Part shown: one piece after another, positions 25,185 through 34,396 of the stretch | Layout: every line of letters starts with the position of its first letter | Position numbering within the stretch: position 1 is the stretch's first letter | DNA from: Desulfarculaceae bacterium | Lineage (GTDB): Bacteria; Desulfobacterota; Desulfarculia; Desulfarculales; Desulfarculaceae | Direction of reading: 5' to 3' | Assembly: GCA_020444545.1 (NCBI GenBank) | Contig: JAHLKT010000001.1 | Span: 620,001-684,000, forward strand | DNA: 64,000 nucleotides | Position numbers and translations under genes: made by a program | The notes under the pieces: generated by a model | The model's database searches: none | The model's input: only the letters and a program-made list of their open reading frames with translations | What the model was told of the DNA's origin: nothing

Positions 25185-26081
25185 ATGTTCGAGGCCGCCA
25201 ACAAAACCGAGAAGGTCTCCGACCGCATCATCGAGCAGATCCGCGACGCGGTGCTTTCGGGCCAGATCAAGCCCGGTGACCGGCTGGCCTCGGAAAAGGA
25301 GCTCATCGCCCAGTTCGGGGTGAGCAAGGCCACCATGCGCGAGGCCCTGCGCGTGCTGGAGGCCATGGGTTTGGTGGAGATACGCAAGGGCACCACCGGC
25401 GGAGTCTTCGTGGCCGAAGTGGACATGAAGACCACCATCCACTCCATAATGAACTTCCTGCACTTTCGCTCGATCTCCATCAGCGATATCACCATGTTGC
25501 GCTTCACGGTGGAGCCGTCGGTGGCCCATCTGGCCGCCATGAACGCCACCGAGAAGGACCTGGAGCGCCTGCGTGAACTGGCGGAGATAACCGAAGCCGA
25601 CGAAAACGGCGACGCGGCCAGGGACATCAGCTTCCACCGCTACCTGGCCCGCATGAGCAAGAACCCGCTCCTGATCCTCATCCTGGACTTCGTGGACAAC
25701 CTTCTGCGGGACGCCAAGTACGAACTGCAACTCAGTCCCGAATTTTATCGCCACGTGCGCGAGTCTCACCGCCGCATCGTGGACTTTCTGGAGGCCCGCG
25801 ACACCGTGGGGGCCCGGGCCGAGATCGCCCGCGACCTCCTGGAGGTGGACCGCTACATGGCCGAGGCGGCGGGCAGCGAGCCCTTCGAGCCCGCCACCCT
25901 GGGACTGAACCTGGACGCCCGCTACGTGGCCGGCCCCGACAAGGACACGGCGGACGATCCCCTGGCCCAACTTTTGGACGCCTCCCTGCCCCGGCAGGCT
26001 CTGGGGCGGGCCATGGTCTTGAAGCACTTGGGCTCGGGCGGCCTCTATGTGGTGGTCCCCGAGGAGGAAGAGGAAAAATAG
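25185..26081 (+). CDS. GntR/FadR-family transcriptional regulator
   Basis: The 298-aa product has an N-terminal winged helix (about 8-75, DRIIEQIRDAVLSGQIKPGD, then SKATMREALRVLEAMGLVE) and a C-terminal helical FCD ligand-binding domain (about 95-235), with candidate metal-binding histidines around FHRYLARMS and HRRIVDFLEARD. FadR-type proteins repress or activate genes for organic-acid use and respond to an acidic ligand. The last 60 residues lie outside the usual FCD domain. It precedes the aldehyde dehydrogenase gene by 168 nt and likely regulates it and perhaps the divergent redox operon. Confidence 0.9.
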   Translation: MFEAANKTEKVSDRIIEQIRDAVLSGQIKPGDRLASEKELIAQFGVSKATMREALRVLEAMGLVEIRKGTTGGVFVAEVDMKTTIHSIMNFLHFRSISISDITMLRFTVEPSVAHLAAMNATEKDLERLRELAEITEADENGDAARDISFHRYLARMSKNPLLILILDFVDNLLRDAKYELQLSPEFYRHVRESHRRIVDFLEARDTVGARAEIARDLLEVDRYMAEAAGSEPFEPATLGLNLDARYVAGPDKDTADDPLAQLLDASLPRQALGRAMVLKHLGSGGLYVVVPEEEEEK

Positions 26082-26249
26082 GCGCGCACCGCCCGCGAAC
26101 CGGACGGATGCCCCGGCCATAAGAGATCAGTTAAACCGCCATGCGGCCCGGCGAGGGCGACCCTGGCATGGCTCACCGTGACAACACAACATGAACAGGC
26201 CGGAGCCCAAGGCCCCGGCCGCGCAAGCACCGACTAAGGAGTTCAACAG

Positions 26250-27845
26250 ATGAGCGAAAACCAACGTTACTTCTTCGTGGACGATTCGGTCGCCGTCGAT
26301 CCCATCAGCGGCGAAAGGCCCATCAAGCTGAAGTATTGCGCCGGCGGCCAGTGGAAGGTTTCCGCCACCGACGTGTATATGCCTTGCTACAACCCCTCCA
26401 CCGGCGCGGTCATCGCCCTGGCCCCCCAGTGCCTCACCGAAGAGGTGGAAGAGGCGGTGCAGGCGGCCAAGGTGGCCTTTGAAAAGTGGTCCATCACCCC
26501 GGTGAGCAAGCGGGTGCAGGTCCTTTATAAGATGAAGGCCCTGTTGGACGAGAACCTGGAAGAGCTCACCGTCCTGTTGGCCAAGGAGATGAGCAAGAAG
26601 TACCAGGAGGCCATGGGCGACATCCTCAAGGTCACCGAGGTGGTCGAGTTCGCCTGCGGCGCGCCCCACATCATGAAGGGCGAGGCCCTGATGCAGGTGT
26701 CCACCAACTACGACACCTCGCTCTACCGCGAGCCCATGGGCGTGTTCGCCGGCATTCCGCCCTGGAACTTCCCGGCCATGATCCCCCACGGCTGGATGAC
26801 CCCCATCTGCATCGCCACCGGCAACTGCATGGTCTTGAAGGCCGCCAGCTTCGTGCCCCAGAGCGCCATGCGGGTCATGGAGCTGTGGCAGGAGGCGGGC
26901 ATCCCCGACGGCGTGATCAACGTGATTACCGCGGGCCGCGACCAGGCCGAGCTCTTGCTGCGCCACCCGGACATCAAGGGCATCAGCTTCGTGGGCTCCA
27001 CCAAGGTGGGCCTGCACATCTACTCCACCGCCGCGGCCAACGGCAAGCGGGTCCAGGCCCTGTGCGAGGCCAAGAACCACGCCCTGGTGCTGCGCGACTG
27101 CAAGCTGGAGCGCACCGCCGGCGGCATCATGAACGCCTTCACCGGCTGCGCCGGCCAGCGCTGCATGGCCCTGCCGGTGATCGTGGTGGAAAACGCCATC
27201 GCCGACGAGTTGGTGGAGCGCCTGGTGGCGCTGTCCAAGGAAGTTACCCTGGGCAAGGCCTGGCTGCCCGAGACCGGCATGGGCCCGGTGGTGAACCAGG
27301 GCCACAAGGAGTTCGTCACCAACTGGATCAACAAGGCCGAGGAAGAGGGCGCCACCATCGTGCTGGACGGCCGCGACCCCGAGCTGCCCGAGGGCTGCGA
27401 GAACGGCTTCTTCGTGGGCCCCACCATCATCGACCACGTGACCGAGGACATGTCCTGCGGCCGCGAGGAGATCTTCGGACCGGTCTTGTGCATCAAGCGG
27501 GTGGAGAACTTCGAGGAAGGCCTCGAGTTGATGAACAACAGCCGCTTCGGCAACGGCTCGGTGATCTACACCCAGAACGGCTACTACGCCCGGCAGTTCG
27601 CCTTCCGCACCGGCGCGGGCATGGTGGGCGTGAACGTGGGCATCCCGGTGCCCCTGGGCATCTTCGGCTTCACCGGCCACAAGCAGTCCTTCTTCGGCGA
27701 CCTGCACGTCATGGGCCGCGACGGCTTCAACTTCTTCACCGAGTCGAAGTGCGTCACCCAGACCTGGTTCCCCGAGGAAGGCGAAATCGACAATAAGGTG
27801 GACACCTGGGACGGGACCATCACCTCCCTGCCCACCGACAAGTAG
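26250..27845 (+). CDS. mmsA: CoA-acylating aldehyde dehydrogenase, methylmalonate-semialdehyde dehydrogenase type
   Basis: The 531-aa protein is a standard aldehyde dehydrogenase: PWNFPAMIP for NAD binding (about 170), FVGSTKVG (about 250), and the catalytic cysteine in NAFTGCAGQRCMA (about 295-308), the pattern of the MmsA branch. Members convert malonate or methylmalonate semialdehyde to acetyl- or propionyl-CoA without an ATP step. Here the N-terminus carries about 25 extra residues. AAGGAG lies upstream of the ATG at 26250. The gene follows FadR and precedes the FAD oxidase genes, suggesting catabolism of an amino-acid or sugar-acid-like substrate; exact specificity is uncertain. Confidence 0.85.
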   Translation: MSENQRYFFVDDSVAVDPISGERPIKLKYCAGGQWKVSATDVYMPCYNPSTGAVIALAPQCLTEEVEEAVQAAKVAFEKWSITPVSKRVQVLYKMKALLDENLEELTVLLAKEMSKKYQEAMGDILKVTEVVEFACGAPHIMKGEALMQVSTNYDTSLYREPMGVFAGIPPWNFPAMIPHGWMTPICIATGNCMVLKAASFVPQSAMRVMELWQEAGIPDGVINVITAGRDQAELLLRHPDIKGISFVGSTKVGLHIYSTAAANGKRVQALCEAKNHALVLRDCKLERTAGGIMNAFTGCAGQRCMALPVIVVENAIADELVERLVALSKEVTLGKAWLPETGMGPVVNQGHKEFVTNWINKAEEEGATIVLDGRDPELPEGCENGFFVGPTIIDHVTEDMSCGREEIFGPVLCIKRVENFEEGLELMNNSRFGNGSVIYTQNGYYARQFAFRTGAGMVGVNVGIPVPLGIFGFTGHKQSFFGDLHVMGRDGFNFFTESKCVTQTWFPEEGEIDNKVDTWDGTITSLPTDK

Positions 27846-28165
27846 TTGATCCGAGAGCAATACATAACCCCCCGCCGGGGCGGGCCCACGCGGCCCCGCC
27901 CCGGCCCGGGGCCGCAAAAAGCGCGTTAGTGAGAGCCTAACGATCCGTTTCCATGGTTTGAGGAGGGCATGGAAAAACATCGGAGACACAAGCTGGGCGC
28001 CTCGGGGCGGCCGCCGGAAACGGCCCGCCACCCCCAGAGCCCAGCCGCCCAGCCCAGCCTAGATTATTCCCACCTGGTTAAATCATCCCGCCTATACACG
28101 TCGCCCGGCCCCGCCCCGGGTTCCGGCGCTCTGGCGCGCGCCTGCGCGCAAGGAGGATAGACCTC
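27846..28165. other. 320-bp interval between mmsA and the FAD oxidase gene
   Basis: It contains the hairpin terminator at 27876-27905, very GC-rich spacer sequence and, at the end, a clear AAGGAGG ribosome-binding site ahead of the ATG at 28166. Short open frames here lack coding character. No promoter stands out. Confidence 0.5.
27876..27905 (+). terminator. GC-rich hairpin after mmsA
   Basis: Arms 27876-27885 and 27896-27905 form a perfect 10-bp stem, 30 nt after the mmsA stop. It is followed by further GC and then CAAAAAG, so there is no U-run; termination is likely partial or Rho-assisted. Confidence 0.5.
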
Positions 28166-29605
28166 ATGGATACCGCCACCGCCAAGAAAATTGACCCCGT
28201 CCTGGAAGAACTCCAGGGCATCGTGGGCGAAAAGAACGCCTCCGGTGCCAAGCACATCCGCTACGCCTATTCCTATGACCTCTCATTCGTGGAGCCCAAG
28301 CTCCCGGATTACGTGGTCATGGTTCAGAACGTGGAGCAGGTGCAGGAAGTCCTCAGGTTCGCCAACCGGGAGAAAATCCCGGTGGTGCCCTACACCGCGG
28401 GCACCAACATCGGCGGCCTGTGCATCCCCGAGCGGGGCGGCATCCTTATGGACCTCAAGCAGATGAACAAGATCATCGACATCGACGTGGCCGACGGCGT
28501 GGCGGTGATCGAGCCGGGCGTGAGCCACGCCCAGCTGGCCGCCGCCCTGACCCCCCTGGGGCTCCGCTTCGGTTGGCCGGTGGGGCCGCCCTCGGCCTCG
28601 GTGAGCTCCTGCGCCATCAGCCACGGCATCGGCGGGCTCAACGCGCGCTACGGCCTGCAGAGCCAGGAGATCACCTCCATGGAGGTGGTGTTGCCCACCG
28701 GCGAGCTGGTGCGGGTGGGCTCCTGCGCCATCCAGAAAAACGCCTGGCACAGCACCCTGCCCCTGCCCAAGCTCGACGGCCTGTTCAAGGGCTGGCTGGG
28801 CAGCTCCGGGGTGGTGACCAAGATGGGCGTGAACGTGCACCCGGCCCCGCCGCTTTTGAAAATCTTCACGGTGAGCTGCGACACGGTTCAGGACATGTAC
28901 TCCTACATGTTCAACCTGAGCAACTACGAGATCTGCGACGATATCACCGCGGTCTCCTGGTGGCTCAGCCAGGTGCCCATTCCCTATCCCTACAAGGAAA
29001 AGCCCGACGACGCGGCGGAGTGGAACTCCTACGCCACCACCTTCTCCTGGACCGAGGCCGAGCGCGACGCCCGGGCCGAGATTTGGGACAAGGTAGTGGC
29101 CGAGGAAAAGGCCAAGGGCACCTCCATCCAGGTGACCCACTACCCCGAGGAGGCCCTGAAGGGCCGCACCCAGCTGCCCAGCCAGGTGGTGGGCTCCACC
29201 AAGAACTACTGCAAGCAGGGCGGGGCCGGCATCTCCTGGCCCGGCACCTTCACCCCGGCCAAGAAGTGGGCCCCGGTCTACACCCGCTGGAAGGACATCC
29301 TCATCGGGCACAACCTCTCGCCCAGCGTGCGCATGAGCATGTACCGCGGGGTGCACTACGGAATGCTCCGGGCCATGATCCCCTTCAACAAGCAGTCCAA
29401 GGAGGAGACCGAGAACGCCCGCCAGGCCATCGTGGAATGCCTGCGCGTGGACCTGGACGAGGGAGGCATCCCCTACAAGCCTCCGGTGGACTTCGCCAAG
29501 GAGATCAACCTCCGGGCCGATCCGGGCTATCTCATGCTGCTCAAGCGGGTCAAGGAAATGCTTGATCCCAACGACATCATGAATCCCGGCAAATTGGGCA
29601 TCTAA
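28166..29605 (+). CDS. FAD-binding oxidase, GlcD/VAO (PCMH-type) family
   Basis: The 479-aa product has a PCMH-type FAD domain: PDYVVMVQNVEQVQEVLRFA, VVPYTAGTNIGGLCIPERGG, and later GPPSASVSSCAISHGIGGLN. The C-terminus ends in the usual LLKRVKEMLDPNDIMNPGKL. Such enzymes oxidise 2-hydroxy acids or similar substrates. The 240-400 segment (WWLSQVPIPYPYKEKPDDA) is not typical of glycolate or lactate oxidases, so the substrate is unknown. The next gene, 17 nt downstream, encodes the Fe-S partner, as in GlcD-GlcF or D-lactate dehydrogenase pairs. Confidence 0.85.
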   Translation: MDTATAKKIDPVLEELQGIVGEKNASGAKHIRYAYSYDLSFVEPKLPDYVVMVQNVEQVQEVLRFANREKIPVVPYTAGTNIGGLCIPERGGILMDLKQMNKIIDIDVADGVAVIEPGVSHAQLAAALTPLGLRFGWPVGPPSASVSSCAISHGIGGLNARYGLQSQEITSMEVVLPTGELVRVGSCAIQKNAWHSTLPLPKLDGLFKGWLGSSGVVTKMGVNVHPAPPLLKIFTVSCDTVQDMYSYMFNLSNYEICDDITAVSWWLSQVPIPYPYKEKPDDAAEWNSYATTFSWTEAERDARAEIWDKVVAEEKAKGTSIQVTHYPEEALKGRTQLPSQVVGSTKNYCKQGGAGISWPGTFTPAKKWAPVYTRWKDILIGHNLSPSVRMSMYRGVHYGMLRAMIPFNKQSKEETENARQAIVECLRVDLDEGGIPYKPPVDFAKEINLRADPGYLMLLKRVKEMLDPNDIMNPGKLGI

Positions 29606-29622
29606 GGGAGGGGAGCAAGATC

Positions 29623-30945
29623 ATGGAATGGGATATCGCCAGCCTGGAAGACCTGGAACATTACATTTGGCGCTGCACCGCTTGCGGAACCTGCAAGGTC
29701 GCCTATGACTTCGGCCCCCCGGCCACCTGCGCCCCCATCTGCCCGGCGGGCACCGAGTTCGGCTTCGAGGGCAACATGTCCTCCAAGGGCAAGATCGCCT
29801 TTGCCCGGGGCATCCTGGACGGAACCCTGGAGTTCGACGAGGACCTCTTAAACGACATCTACCGCTGCACCATCTGCGCCGGCTGCCAGAACCAGTGCCA
29901 ACTGGACCACAAGCCCTTCATCCCCGAGATCATGGAGGCCATGCGGCGCAAGGCGGTGGAGCAGGGCGTGGGGCCCCTGCCCCTGCACAAGAACCTGACC
30001 AGGTCGCTGAAGAACTACAACAACCCCTATCAGGGCCCGCGCCGCCTGCGCACCGACTGGACCCGGCCTTTCAAGAAGGCCAAGAAGCCCATCAAGAACA
30101 TTATGAAGGAGCCCGCGCCCACCCTGTTCTACGTGGGCTGCACCGGGGCCTTCAACCAGGGCGCCCGGCCCATCCCCACCGCCACGGCCAGCCTGTTCCA
30201 GAAGCTGGGCCTGGACTTCGGCATCCTGGGCGAGAACGAGGTCTGCTGCGGCTCCACGGCCATGCGCGTGGGCGACGCCGAGGAGTTCAAGCGCCTGGCC
30301 ACCCACAACCTGGAGCTGTTCAAGAAGCTGCACGACGAGCAGGGAGTGGAGACCATCATCACCTCCTGCGCCGGCTGCTACCGGGCCATCAAGAAGGACT
30401 ACATCCTCTCCAGCGACTACGACAAGATGATGGACGGCATCCGGGTGGTGCACACCGCCCAGTATTTGCACGAGCTGTTGCAAAAGGGCGAGCTGCCCAT
30501 CGAGGGCGAGCTGGCCATGAAGGTGACCTACCACGACCCCTGCCACATCGGCCGCCACCTGAACAAGTTCGAGGTGGACGACGACGGCAGCCAGCTCTGG
30601 CCCGGCGCCTACCTGGGCATGAGCGAGGAGGACTGCGTCTACGAGGAGCCGCGTGAGCTCCTCAAGGCCATCCCCGGGGTGGAGTTCATGGAGATGGAGC
30701 GCAACCGCTCCAACAGCTTCTGCTGCGGCGGCGGCGGCGGGGTGATGACCGGCTTCGGCGACTGGGCCGCCAAGAACGCGGGCCTGCGGGTGGAAGAAGG
30801 CATGGGCACCGGGGCCGAGGTAATGGCCTCCACCTGCCCCTTCTGTCACTTCAATCTGAATAGCGGCGCCCAGCGCATCCAGAGCTCCATGAAGATCCAA
30901 GACGTGGTGGAGCTTTTGGACCAGGTGATTCCCGCCAAGGACTAG
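29623..30945 (+). CDS. GlcF/HdrD-like Fe-S subunit (two 4Fe-4S motifs, two CCG domains)
   Basis: The 440-aa protein has RCTACGTCKVAYDF and CAPICPAG near the N-terminus, then RCTICAGCQNQCQLD (about 85-100), and CCG domains: FYVGCTGAFN, EVCCGSTAMR, SCAGCYRA, HDPCHIGR, FCCGGGGGVM and STCPFCHFN. The first cluster motif has irregular cysteine spacing. It resembles the protein at 17079-18599 but lacks that protein's Pro/Ala/Glu extension. It should accept electrons from the FAD subunit and pass them to quinone or a disulfide. Confidence 0.88.
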   Translation: MEWDIASLEDLEHYIWRCTACGTCKVAYDFGPPATCAPICPAGTEFGFEGNMSSKGKIAFARGILDGTLEFDEDLLNDIYRCTICAGCQNQCQLDHKPFIPEIMEAMRRKAVEQGVGPLPLHKNLTRSLKNYNNPYQGPRRLRTDWTRPFKKAKKPIKNIMKEPAPTLFYVGCTGAFNQGARPIPTATASLFQKLGLDFGILGENEVCCGSTAMRVGDAEEFKRLATHNLELFKKLHDEQGVETIITSCAGCYRAIKKDYILSSDYDKMMDGIRVVHTAQYLHELLQKGELPIEGELAMKVTYHDPCHIGRHLNKFEVDDDGSQLWPGAYLGMSEEDCVYEEPRELLKAIPGVEFMEMERNRSNSFCCGGGGGVMTGFGDWAAKNAGLRVEEGMGTGAEVMASTCPFCHFNLNSGAQRIQSSMKIQDVVELLDQVIPAKD

Positions 30946-31198
30946 AACAACCGGCGGGCCGGGTCTACTTGGGAGGGTGCCCGGCCCCCTGAAGCAACAT
31001 CAAAGGGCGACAAGGAGGTTTCTGAAGCAAAGCGAGCCTTAAAATCTACGTCCGCCGGCCGGGAGCACACCATAGTGACTCTCAGCCAGTCTCCTCCGGC
31101 GGCCCAATATAGGGCAACGCGATAAGCGGCGTTCCGGGTCCGGGCCAAGGTGGCCCCGCCCGAAGCCGCCGCCTGGGTTCTCTTAAAGGAGGGGAGTT

Positions 31199-32401
31199 AT
31201 GAAACGGATGTTGATTATTGGGGCCAGCCTGTTGCTGGCTCTGGCCCTGGCCGTGCCGGCCGTGGCCGCCGATCCGGTCAAGATCGGCGTGTTGGTGCCG
31301 CTGACCGGCATCGTGGCCAACGGCGGCAAGGAGATGGCCAACGGCATCGACATGGCGGCCAAGGACAAGAAGACCTTGTTGGGCCGTCCCATCAAGCTCA
31401 TCGTGGAGGACACCCGGGTCAAACCGGCCGTGGCGGTATCCAAGGCCGAAAAGCTGGTCTACCAGGACAAGTCCGTGGCCCTGATCGGCGTGTTCAGCTC
31501 CGGCGTGGGCCTGGCCCTGGCCAAGAACATCGACAAGCTCAACGTGCCCTTTGTCTCCACCCACGTGATGACCACCAAGTTCTACGGCCTCAACCCCCTG
31601 GTGTTCCGCTCCGGGCAGCTGGCCAACGACCAGACCGCGGTGGGCAACGTGGAGGGCATCCTGGCCACCCCGGACCTCAAGAATCGCAAGTACTACGTGC
31701 TGGTGCATGATTATTCCTGGGGCCACGACGCGGCCAAGCGCTTTATCGCCCTGGCCAAGGCCAAGGGCGTGCAGGTGGTTAACCCGGACTTCGACAAGGC
31801 CCCCATCAAGACCAAGAACTGGTCCACCTACATCTCCAAGATCAAGGCCAGTGGCGCCAACGGCATCTACATCGCCCTGATCACCGACGTCATCCCCCGG
31901 TTCATGAAGCAGGCCACCGAGTTCGGCCTGATGAAGACCTGCCGCCTGGTTTCCGGCGCCGCTCCCGGCGCGGTGGACCTGGAGAACGCGGGCCTGGCCG
32001 GCGTGGGCATCTTCGGCGCCAGCGACTACGCCTGGGACCTGGAGAACTTCCCCGGCTACCAAGCCAAGGCCAAGGACTGGAACACCCGCTACTACAAGAT
32101 GTACAAGGCCATCCCCTGCGACGCGGCCGCGCACAGCTATGTCGGGGCCATGAACCTGTTCAAGGCCATCGAGAAGGCCGGCAGCACCGATCCGCAGAAG
32201 ATCGCCGCCGCCATCCGGGGCATCAGCTACGACGGCCCCTACGGCAAGGTCTACATCTGCCCCGGCGACAACTGCATGCGCAACGACGCCGTGCTGACCG
32301 AGACCGTCAAGGCCCCCAAGAATCCCTACGGGGCCACCATCTACATGAAGGTCTTGAAGGTCTTCCCGGCCAAGGAACTGGGCCCGCCCTGCAAGCAGTA
32401 G
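31199..32401 (+). CDS. livK: Branched-chain amino acid-type ABC transporter substrate-binding protein
   Basis: The 400-aa product has a signal peptide (KRMLIIGASLLLALALAVPAVA) and a type I periplasmic-binding fold: DPVKIGVLVPLTGIVANGGK, GRPIKLIVEDTRVKPAVAVS, LIGVFSSGVGLALAKN and later FGASDYAWDLEN. Livk-like proteins bind branched-chain amino acids, amides, urea or aromatic acids, so the ligand is open. GGAGGGGAG lies just before the ATG. A 253-nt gap separates it from the Fe-S gene and likely carries a promoter. Confidence 0.88.
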   Translation: MKRMLIIGASLLLALALAVPAVAADPVKIGVLVPLTGIVANGGKEMANGIDMAAKDKKTLLGRPIKLIVEDTRVKPAVAVSKAEKLVYQDKSVALIGVFSSGVGLALAKNIDKLNVPFVSTHVMTTKFYGLNPLVFRSGQLANDQTAVGNVEGILATPDLKNRKYYVLVHDYSWGHDAAKRFIALAKAKGVQVVNPDFDKAPIKTKNWSTYISKIKASGANGIYIALITDVIPRFMKQATEFGLMKTCRLVSGAAPGAVDLENAGLAGVGIFGASDYAWDLENFPGYQAKAKDWNTRYYKMYKAIPCDAAAHSYVGAMNLFKAIEKAGSTDPQKIAAAIRGISYDGPYGKVYICPGDNCMRNDAVLTETVKAPKNPYGATIYMKVLKVFPAKELGPPCKQ

Positions 32402-32433
32402 GCGAGGCGGTTTCCTGAAGGCTTAAACCGAAC

Positions 32434-32475
32434 GGGAGGATGGGCGGGGGCCCCCGGGCCCCTTCCCCTCCTCCC
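32434..32475 (+). promoter_or_regulatory. Hairpin between binding-protein and permease genes
   Basis: Outer arms GGGAGGA (32434-32440) and TCCTCCC (32469-32475) enclose a GC core with GGGGCCCC. It is likely to attenuate or to stabilise the upstream mRNA, so that the binding protein exceeds the membrane subunits (inference). Confidence 0.5.
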
Positions 32476-32514
32476 TCACCACGGCCACCCCGGGGTAGGC
32501 AAGGTAATTAAGGC

Positions 32515-33384
32515 ATGTTCGCAATCACGGTAGACATCATCCTCAACAGCCTGGTCCTGGGCGGCATCTTCGTCATCATGGGCGTCGGGCTAAACATCAT
32601 CTACGGCCTGAACCGGGTGATGAACCTGGCCCACGGCGCGCTCTACGCCCTGGGGGCCTATTTCGGCTACACCGTGGTGTCCGCGGGAGGCAACTACTTC
32701 CTGGCTTTCATCGCCGCCCCCATCCTGGTGGGCGTGCTGGGCCTGATCATCGAGCGGGTGCTTATCACCCCCATGCGCAAGCGCTCCATGATCTACACCC
32801 TGATCCTCACCTACGGCCTGATGTTCGTCATCGACGGCCTGATCAAATTTTTCTGGGGGGTGGAGACCCGCTTCATCCACCTGCCCGAGTTCATGCAGGG
32901 GTCGGTGAGCCTGGGTTCGGCCTCCTATCCGGTGTTCAGACTAGTGATCCTCATCGGCATCGCGGCGGTGGTGGCCGCCCTGATGCTTTTGCTGGGGCGC
33001 ACCAGGCTGGGCATCAACATGCGCGCCGCCTCCGAGATCCCCGAGATGGTCTCCGCCTGCGGCGTGAACGTGCGCGGGGTGCAGATCTCGGGCTTCGTGC
33101 TGGGCTGCATGATGGCCGGCACCGCCGGGGTCCTGGCCGGCCCGCTGTTCACCGTCTTCCCCATCATGGGCCACGACATGCTCATCAGCTCTTTCGTGGT
33201 GGTGGTCATCGGCGGTCTGGGCAGCCTGCGGGGGGCGGTGATCGCCGCCCTCATGATCGGGTTCGTGCAAACCCTGGCCGAGTTCTTCATCACCGAGATG
33301 GCCATGGTCATCGTGTACATGCTCATGGCGCTCATTCTGGTCATCAAACCGCTGGGAATCTTGGGAGAGGGTAAGTTTGAGTAA
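32515..33384 (+). CDS. livH: Branched-chain amino acid-type ABC permease LivH
   Basis: The 289-aa protein has about eight hydrophobic helices and LivH hallmarks: GGIFVIMGVGLNIIYGLNRVMNLAHGAL at the start of the protein and VVVIGGLGSLRGAVIAALMIG near the end. One of two membrane subunits of the importer. It ends within the TTG start region of the livM gene. Confidence 0.93.
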   Translation: MFAITVDIILNSLVLGGIFVIMGVGLNIIYGLNRVMNLAHGALYALGAYFGYTVVSAGGNYFLAFIAAPILVGVLGLIIERVLITPMRKRSMIYTLILTYGLMFVIDGLIKFFWGVETRFIHLPEFMQGSVSLGSASYPVFRLVILIGIAAVVAALMLLLGRTRLGINMRAASEIPEMVSACGVNVRGVQISGFVLGCMMAGTAGVLAGPLFTVFPIMGHDMLISSFVVVVIGGLGSLRGAVIAALMIGFVQTLAEFFITEMAMVIVYMLMALILVIKPLGILGEGKFE

Positions 33385-34393
33385 CATGGAGCAAGCAGCG
33401 CCCCGCTCACTGATGATGCAGCGCCTGGGCGGCGGCAAGGCCATGTGGATCACCACCGCGGCGGCGGTGGTGATACTGGCCGTGCTGCCCTTTGTCCTGC
33501 CCAACCGTTTTTACATCCGCCTGGTCAACGAGATCATGATCTACGGTCTGTTGGCCATGAGCCTGGACGTTCTGTTGGGCTACACCGGTCTGCTGTCGTT
33601 CATGCACAACGCCTATCTGGGCCTGGGGGCCTATGCCACCGGCCTGTTCATGATCCACATCTGGCCCGAAAGCATCTGGATTTCCATGCTGGTGGGCACC
33701 GTGTTCACCATGGCCGTGGCCCTGCCCGTGGGCTGGGTGCAGGTGCGCACCGGAGGCCTGGCCTTCGCCCTGCTCACCTTGTCCTTCGGCATGATGTTCT
33801 ACACCGTGGCCTGGAAGTGGTACGACCTCACCGGCGGGGACGACGGCCTCATGGGCCTGCCCCAGCCGATGATCAGCCTGTTCGGCATCGACCTGGCATC
33901 CAGCGGCAACTCCACGGCGATCTATCTGTTCACCCTGGGGGTGCTGCTCATGTGCTTCCTGTTCACCTGGCGGGTGATCCACTCCCCCCTGGGGGCGGTG
34001 TTGGAGGCCATCCGCGAGAACGAGGAGCGGGCCAGCTTCGTGGGCATCAACGTGCGGCGCTACAAGCTCATCGGCTGGATGTTGGCCTGCGGCCTGGCCG
34101 GGGTGGCCGGCAGCATCTACATCCTCTACCGGGGCTACACCGGCCCGGGGGTCATGGGCGCCTTCGAGGGGGCCGGGGTGCTGATGATGGTCCTGTTGGG
34201 CGGCATGGGCACCCTGTGGGGGCCCTTCATCGGGGCGGCCCTGTTCATCGTCTTGAAGGACCAGCTCAGCTCCTGGACCCAGGACTGGGAGATATTCATC
34301 GGGGCCATCGTGATCCTCCTGGTGCTCTTCTTGCCCAAGGGGGTGGCCGGGCTGCCCGCCTTGTTCCAGAAAAGCCCGGGCGGGGAGGGCTAG
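33377..34393 (+). CDS. livM: Branched-chain amino acid-type ABC permease LivM
   Basis: The 338-aa subunit has the LivM motifs GYTGLLSFMHNAYLGLGAY and AIRENEERASFVGINVRRYK, and ends with GTLWGPFIGAALFIVLKDQL. I take the TTG at 33377, which overlaps livH by 8 nt, because GAGAGG lies 6 nt upstream; the ATG at 33386 has no well-placed ribosome-binding site. Confidence 0.92.
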   Translation: MSNMEQAAPRSLMMQRLGGGKAMWITTAAAVVILAVLPFVLPNRFYIRLVNEIMIYGLLAMSLDVLLGYTGLLSFMHNAYLGLGAYATGLFMIHIWPESIWISMLVGTVFTMAVALPVGWVQVRTGGLAFALLTLSFGMMFYTVAWKWYDLTGGDDGLMGLPQPMISLFGIDLASSGNSTAIYLFTLGVLLMCFLFTWRVIHSPLGAVLEAIRENEERASFVGINVRRYKLIGWMLACGLAGVAGSIYILYRGYTGPGVMGAFEGAGVLMMVLLGGMGTLWGPFIGAALFIVLKDQLSSWTQDWEIFIGAIVILLVLFLPKGVAGLPALFQKSPGGEG

Positions 34394-34396
34394 GAC

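Noticed and set aside
26127-28031. 634-aa minus-strand open frame
   Set aside because: Shadow of the aldehyde dehydrogenase gene.
27969-28160. 63-aa plus-strand ORF upstream of the FAD oxidase gene
   Set aside because: It has an AGGAGG upstream but a Pro/Ser/Arg-rich composition without any pattern; treated as leader sequence.
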